From Tanytarsus gracilentus (taxonomy: Eukaryota > Arthropoda > Insecta > Diptera > Chironomidae): 64,000 bases of DNA. Below the pieces are notes generated by a model. It worked only from the letters and a program-made list of their open reading frames with translations, did no database searches and had not been told where the DNA came from. Made by a program: the position numbers and the translations under genes. Below, piece after piece: positions 60,616 to 64,000 of the stretch (its first letter is position 1; every line of letters begins with the position of its first letter). The stretch covers positions 1,054,001 through 1,118,000 of the forward strand of contig JAXRKN010000036.1 in assembly GCA_038502055.1 (NCBI GenBank), in the 5' to 3' direction.

Positions 60616-63600
60616 CTTGATTTTTCTCGCAGTTCATTCTTCACCAACTGTGAAAAAATAAACAAAAGCACAGATGCGTCACTTTTGCCCTTGCCCACTT
60701 TTATCGACCCGGCTTAATTAAAAATTACGTATTACGTCCTAAGCATGTCCATCCATTCATTAATAGACACACAAACCTTCATTAATTATTAACTCAACAA
60801 CTTTCCAACTCATCATCTATTCATTTTCATTCGTTCTGGTTGTGACATTTTCCTGATAATCAATCTCCATTTGAACATGCTCCTGTCAGCATTCACATAA
60901 ACTTACACGTGTGCACCTTTTTTTGATATTTTGCTATTTTTTCATCTTGCAACTATTTTCCATATAAATGTCACATACACTAACTAATTTGTAACACTAA
61001 GTAGTTTTCATGTTGTCAAAATGCCATTAAAAGACACTTCTAGTGTAGTTTCTCATAAATCTCACGACTTTATCATCGCCATGGTGGATTTTTATGGGGA
61101 AATATTTTTATGGCACTACTTTTTTCCACTCTCCTCGTTTTAACAAGGCGGTTGACAATAATTTTAGCACTTTGATGCTTAATTGAAATCTGAGATGAGG
61201 TCAGAGTGTTACATCGTTGCCTCTGAACCTTGCCTCGGGTGGTTGTTGATGATAATGAGGAATTTATGAAAGAGTTATGTAAGAGTCAAATGACCCTTGG
61301 ATAGTTTTCAAAGAGAAATTAATTATGTCACAGCTTTTTGATGTAAAATGTTTGAATTAAAATAATCTTTGGGGTTGAAACTTTCATGTGACCTCATTTA
61401 TTTCTAGCCTCAGACATTTTGCCTGCAAGTTTAATTCATATCGACTTGAAAGTCAATTAATTCTTCATAATTGTCGCATCTCGAAGGAAATGCTAAATGA
61501 TAAAGTGAATTTCTAACAATTGATGACTTTGCATGCATGGCAACGAAAGCCCTTAAGAGACGGCACTAACTCTCGACAGCAATTCAAATCTAATTTATGG
61601 GAATTTAGATAAAAATGCCTTCTGATGGCTAAATTGCGCCACGGAACGTCATAAATTTACTTTTTTTCTCTTTCTGCTAAATTACAACAATGTGGCGACT
61701 TGTGGCTGAGAGAAAGCAACAGCGGCGACAAATTTGCATGATAATTTGCCATAAAAATGGGAATACTTTGAGCTACTAACAGCAATTGACTATCAGCGCC
61801 TACGGAATAAAAGAAAAATGTTGAGCTAAGAATTTTACAACGAAAGACAAAAAAGAGTAAAAACGCCATAAGGTTTCAAGTGAGAGAGAAAATAAACACT
61901 CCGAAAAAAGTAAACATCATTTAAATGAGTCGTATGTGTTTGTATTAATGCTTTACTTTTCGGTAGAATAGATCATGTCGGGGGGTTGGTAATGAAACAT
62001 GTAAAATTTTTAAAGGATGAGAACATGTGATGCCATACAAGCTTCCTAAAACGAGCAGACTACTCGTTAGATTTTAGTTATTGCGATGATTTGGGTTGAA
62101 TTTAAAATATTTTTTAACATCAACATAAATAATTTCGATATTTTTTTATGATCACATTTCACCACAAGGGTGTAAAATTTATTCAAAATTGAAATGTGTC
62201 AGAAAAACTAAATTTTACACAGCTATAATGTGATCATCATCACCACCAGCATACGCGACACTTCTTGAGAATTTTTTCTTTTGGTACAAAAAATTTTATT
62301 CCCATTTCCGATAGCGATTCAGAAAAAAAATCATCTGGTTGTGTTTGAAGAAATAAAATAAAAAAATATTTTGAGGAAGACCGAGCAATAAAAGTTTTGA
62401 ATATCACACACACACAGACGATATTCTTGAGAGTGTGAAAGAATTGTAATGAGGGCGCGATATGAGCGGAATTTCACACAATTTTCATAATGGCACATTG
62501 TCGCTGTCATTCTTCTCCCCCGCAATGATAATTTTATGCTTTTCTCTTTCCTCATTTATATTTATGTGTTCACAAAACGACTCTGCATATGTGCGTTAAA
62601 AATATATATACTTTTTATGTCGCTCTCCTCCTTCTTTTTTTCTAAAAATTATGTGTTTATTTCTTGAATTAAAAGCCGAAAGAGAACAATGCAGTCACAA
62701 ATATACACGAAGCAGCAAGAAGAAGAAATGAGAATAACAAATTGAACGGTTGCACAATAAAAAAAATATCAACGTTTTAAAAATGTGGAAAAGAGCATCA
62801 ATTGATGCACTTAAAGGCATTCTTCGACGGGGTTCGAGATAGTGAAAACACTTGTTTCAATGATAGTCAAGTGAGAAGTGGACACAATGGCTGTTTGCGG
62901 GTAATAAACACGTCGAGATGCAATAAAATAAATTTTTTCTGTGTGGTTAAACGGAATGTGAAGAATTTCTCAAGGATGTTCATTTCTCAAAACAAAATTC
63001 AATTTTTAAATAGCTGAATAAAAGTTTAATTAAATTCTCAAAAAACATGCGAAAGAAAAATTTCTCAAAAGAACCGCGAAAATATTTCAATTTATTTTTC
63101 TATGCTTTTTATCTCATCATCGCATAAAAAATATATACCATCAGATCCAGCTGCCAACGGTCCACCACACACACAATAATTTAATTTAATTGATATTTGT
63201 TTTGCTCTTTCTTTTGCGAGAAACGGATTTTCAATGCAAAACCGCAGGCTCTGGGTCTTTTATTATAGCTGACGCTGATGTTGCTACTGCACAGTGCTGT
63301 AATTAATTTGTCAATGGAATTCATTTGTTGTCGAGTCTCTCGTTGCCCTTTTTCACCATACATATTTTACATTTATTCAATTTTATGTAAAAGCATTGCA
63401 TTCAATTACGATATCAGCATTTGCTTCGCTTGTGAGCGCACACCATAAAATATTATCTGCACATGTTAACCGAAGGTGCCATGTCAGACAATTTCACTTA
63501 AACAAAAAATCTTCATTGCACGATCTCGACAATGAAAAGTATGCAGAAATTACAAATTTGCACTTATCGAGCTTTTGGTTAAAATCTAGCTAATTTTTAA

Positions 63601-64000
63601 CTGCAAAATGTCAGTCGAGGAGAGTGAGATAAGAAGAGGAAAATTATTGTGTGGTGAAATAAACCCGAGAGCCATGAGAGCATATCTTAATTGCGATGAA
63701 ACGTCTCTGTTTACTGTTTACTTACGCGCATAGCAACTCAACCTTCTGAGAGCGAGAATAATGCGACATTCAGAAGGAAAATGAAGAGCATTATGAGATT
63801 TTTGTGAAGGGCAATGAAATGTTATGAGTTCAAGCTGGGTTCAGATGAAGAGAGTTAAAAATATCTCTCAGGTCAATATTTAGGTTTTTCTTAAACAAAT
63901 AATTGCAAAGTAGTTAAATTTTAAATGACTCACAACTTTTATCAGTTATTTCAAAGTAGTTAAATTACTCTTATTACTGCGCCAATCTCATAATATGCAA

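Larger units (their letters stand above)
54171..64000. other. AT-rich non-coding stretch to the right edge
   Basis: No recognisable gene. It contains possible short TIR elements at 57507, 58898 and 60580, and many short frames that overlap on both strands. It is most simply the continuation of the intron after the exon at 53082, but nothing proves it. Confidence 0.4.

Noticed and set aside
1..64000. tRNA and rRNA genes
   Set aside because: No sequence with A and B box or cloverleaf potential was recognised by eye; a tRNA scan would be needed to be certain.

Overview
The window is AT-rich nuclear DNA from an arthropod, most likely an insect and probably a lower dipteran. I cannot name the species. 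The evidence is short spliceosomal introns, TATA plus TCAGT-like initiators, a two-domain pacifastin-type inhibitor, a silk-like Gly/Asn-rich secreted protein, and insect-type transposons (Transib, hAT-like, CR1/L2-like LINE). Nothing prokaryotic, no CRISPR array and no RNA gene was recognised.

Layout. Positions 1-2905 (minus) hold a three-exon secreted low-complexity protein with a signal peptide, poly-Asn/Pro blocks, a dibasic cleavage motif and a Gly/Ser/Ala repeat array that runs off the left edge. Its divergent neighbour at 4146-4639 (plus) is a two-exon secreted double pacifastin-like protein with a clear TATA box. From about 4.7 kb to the right end almost nothing is recognisably coding. 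Plus-strand splice signals suggest parts of one long-intron gene. These are a possible coding first exon ending at 8393, a possible 5' UTR exon ending at 25390, a zero-length-type AG|GTGAGT junction at 33231/33232 followed by a short exon, and a convincing 74-nt exon at 53082-53155. The reading phases of these pieces are compatible.

The desert carries several mobile elements. A Transib-like element (15333-16726, CACAGTGG ends, CGGTG duplications) has a hAT-like element (15347-16095, 8-bp duplication) nested in its terminal repeat. A 733-bp fold-back element (21865-22597) has near-identical arms of about 140 bp and an 8-bp duplication. A 101-bp hAT-like MITE lies at 54062-54162. Two related roughly 100-bp palindromic MITEs lie at 26467 and 45144. 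A 555-bp element (44501-45055) has hairpin ends and an internal minisatellite. A 5'-truncated LINE with an open reverse transcriptase frame lies at 46472-48066. A looser family of very short elements ending in GGGGTGG-like motifs recurs across the window.

The two left-hand genes are both secreted products but nothing shows that they act together. The rest looks like the long intron or introns of a gene that continues to the right of the window. All calls come from reading the sequence; no database search was possible.
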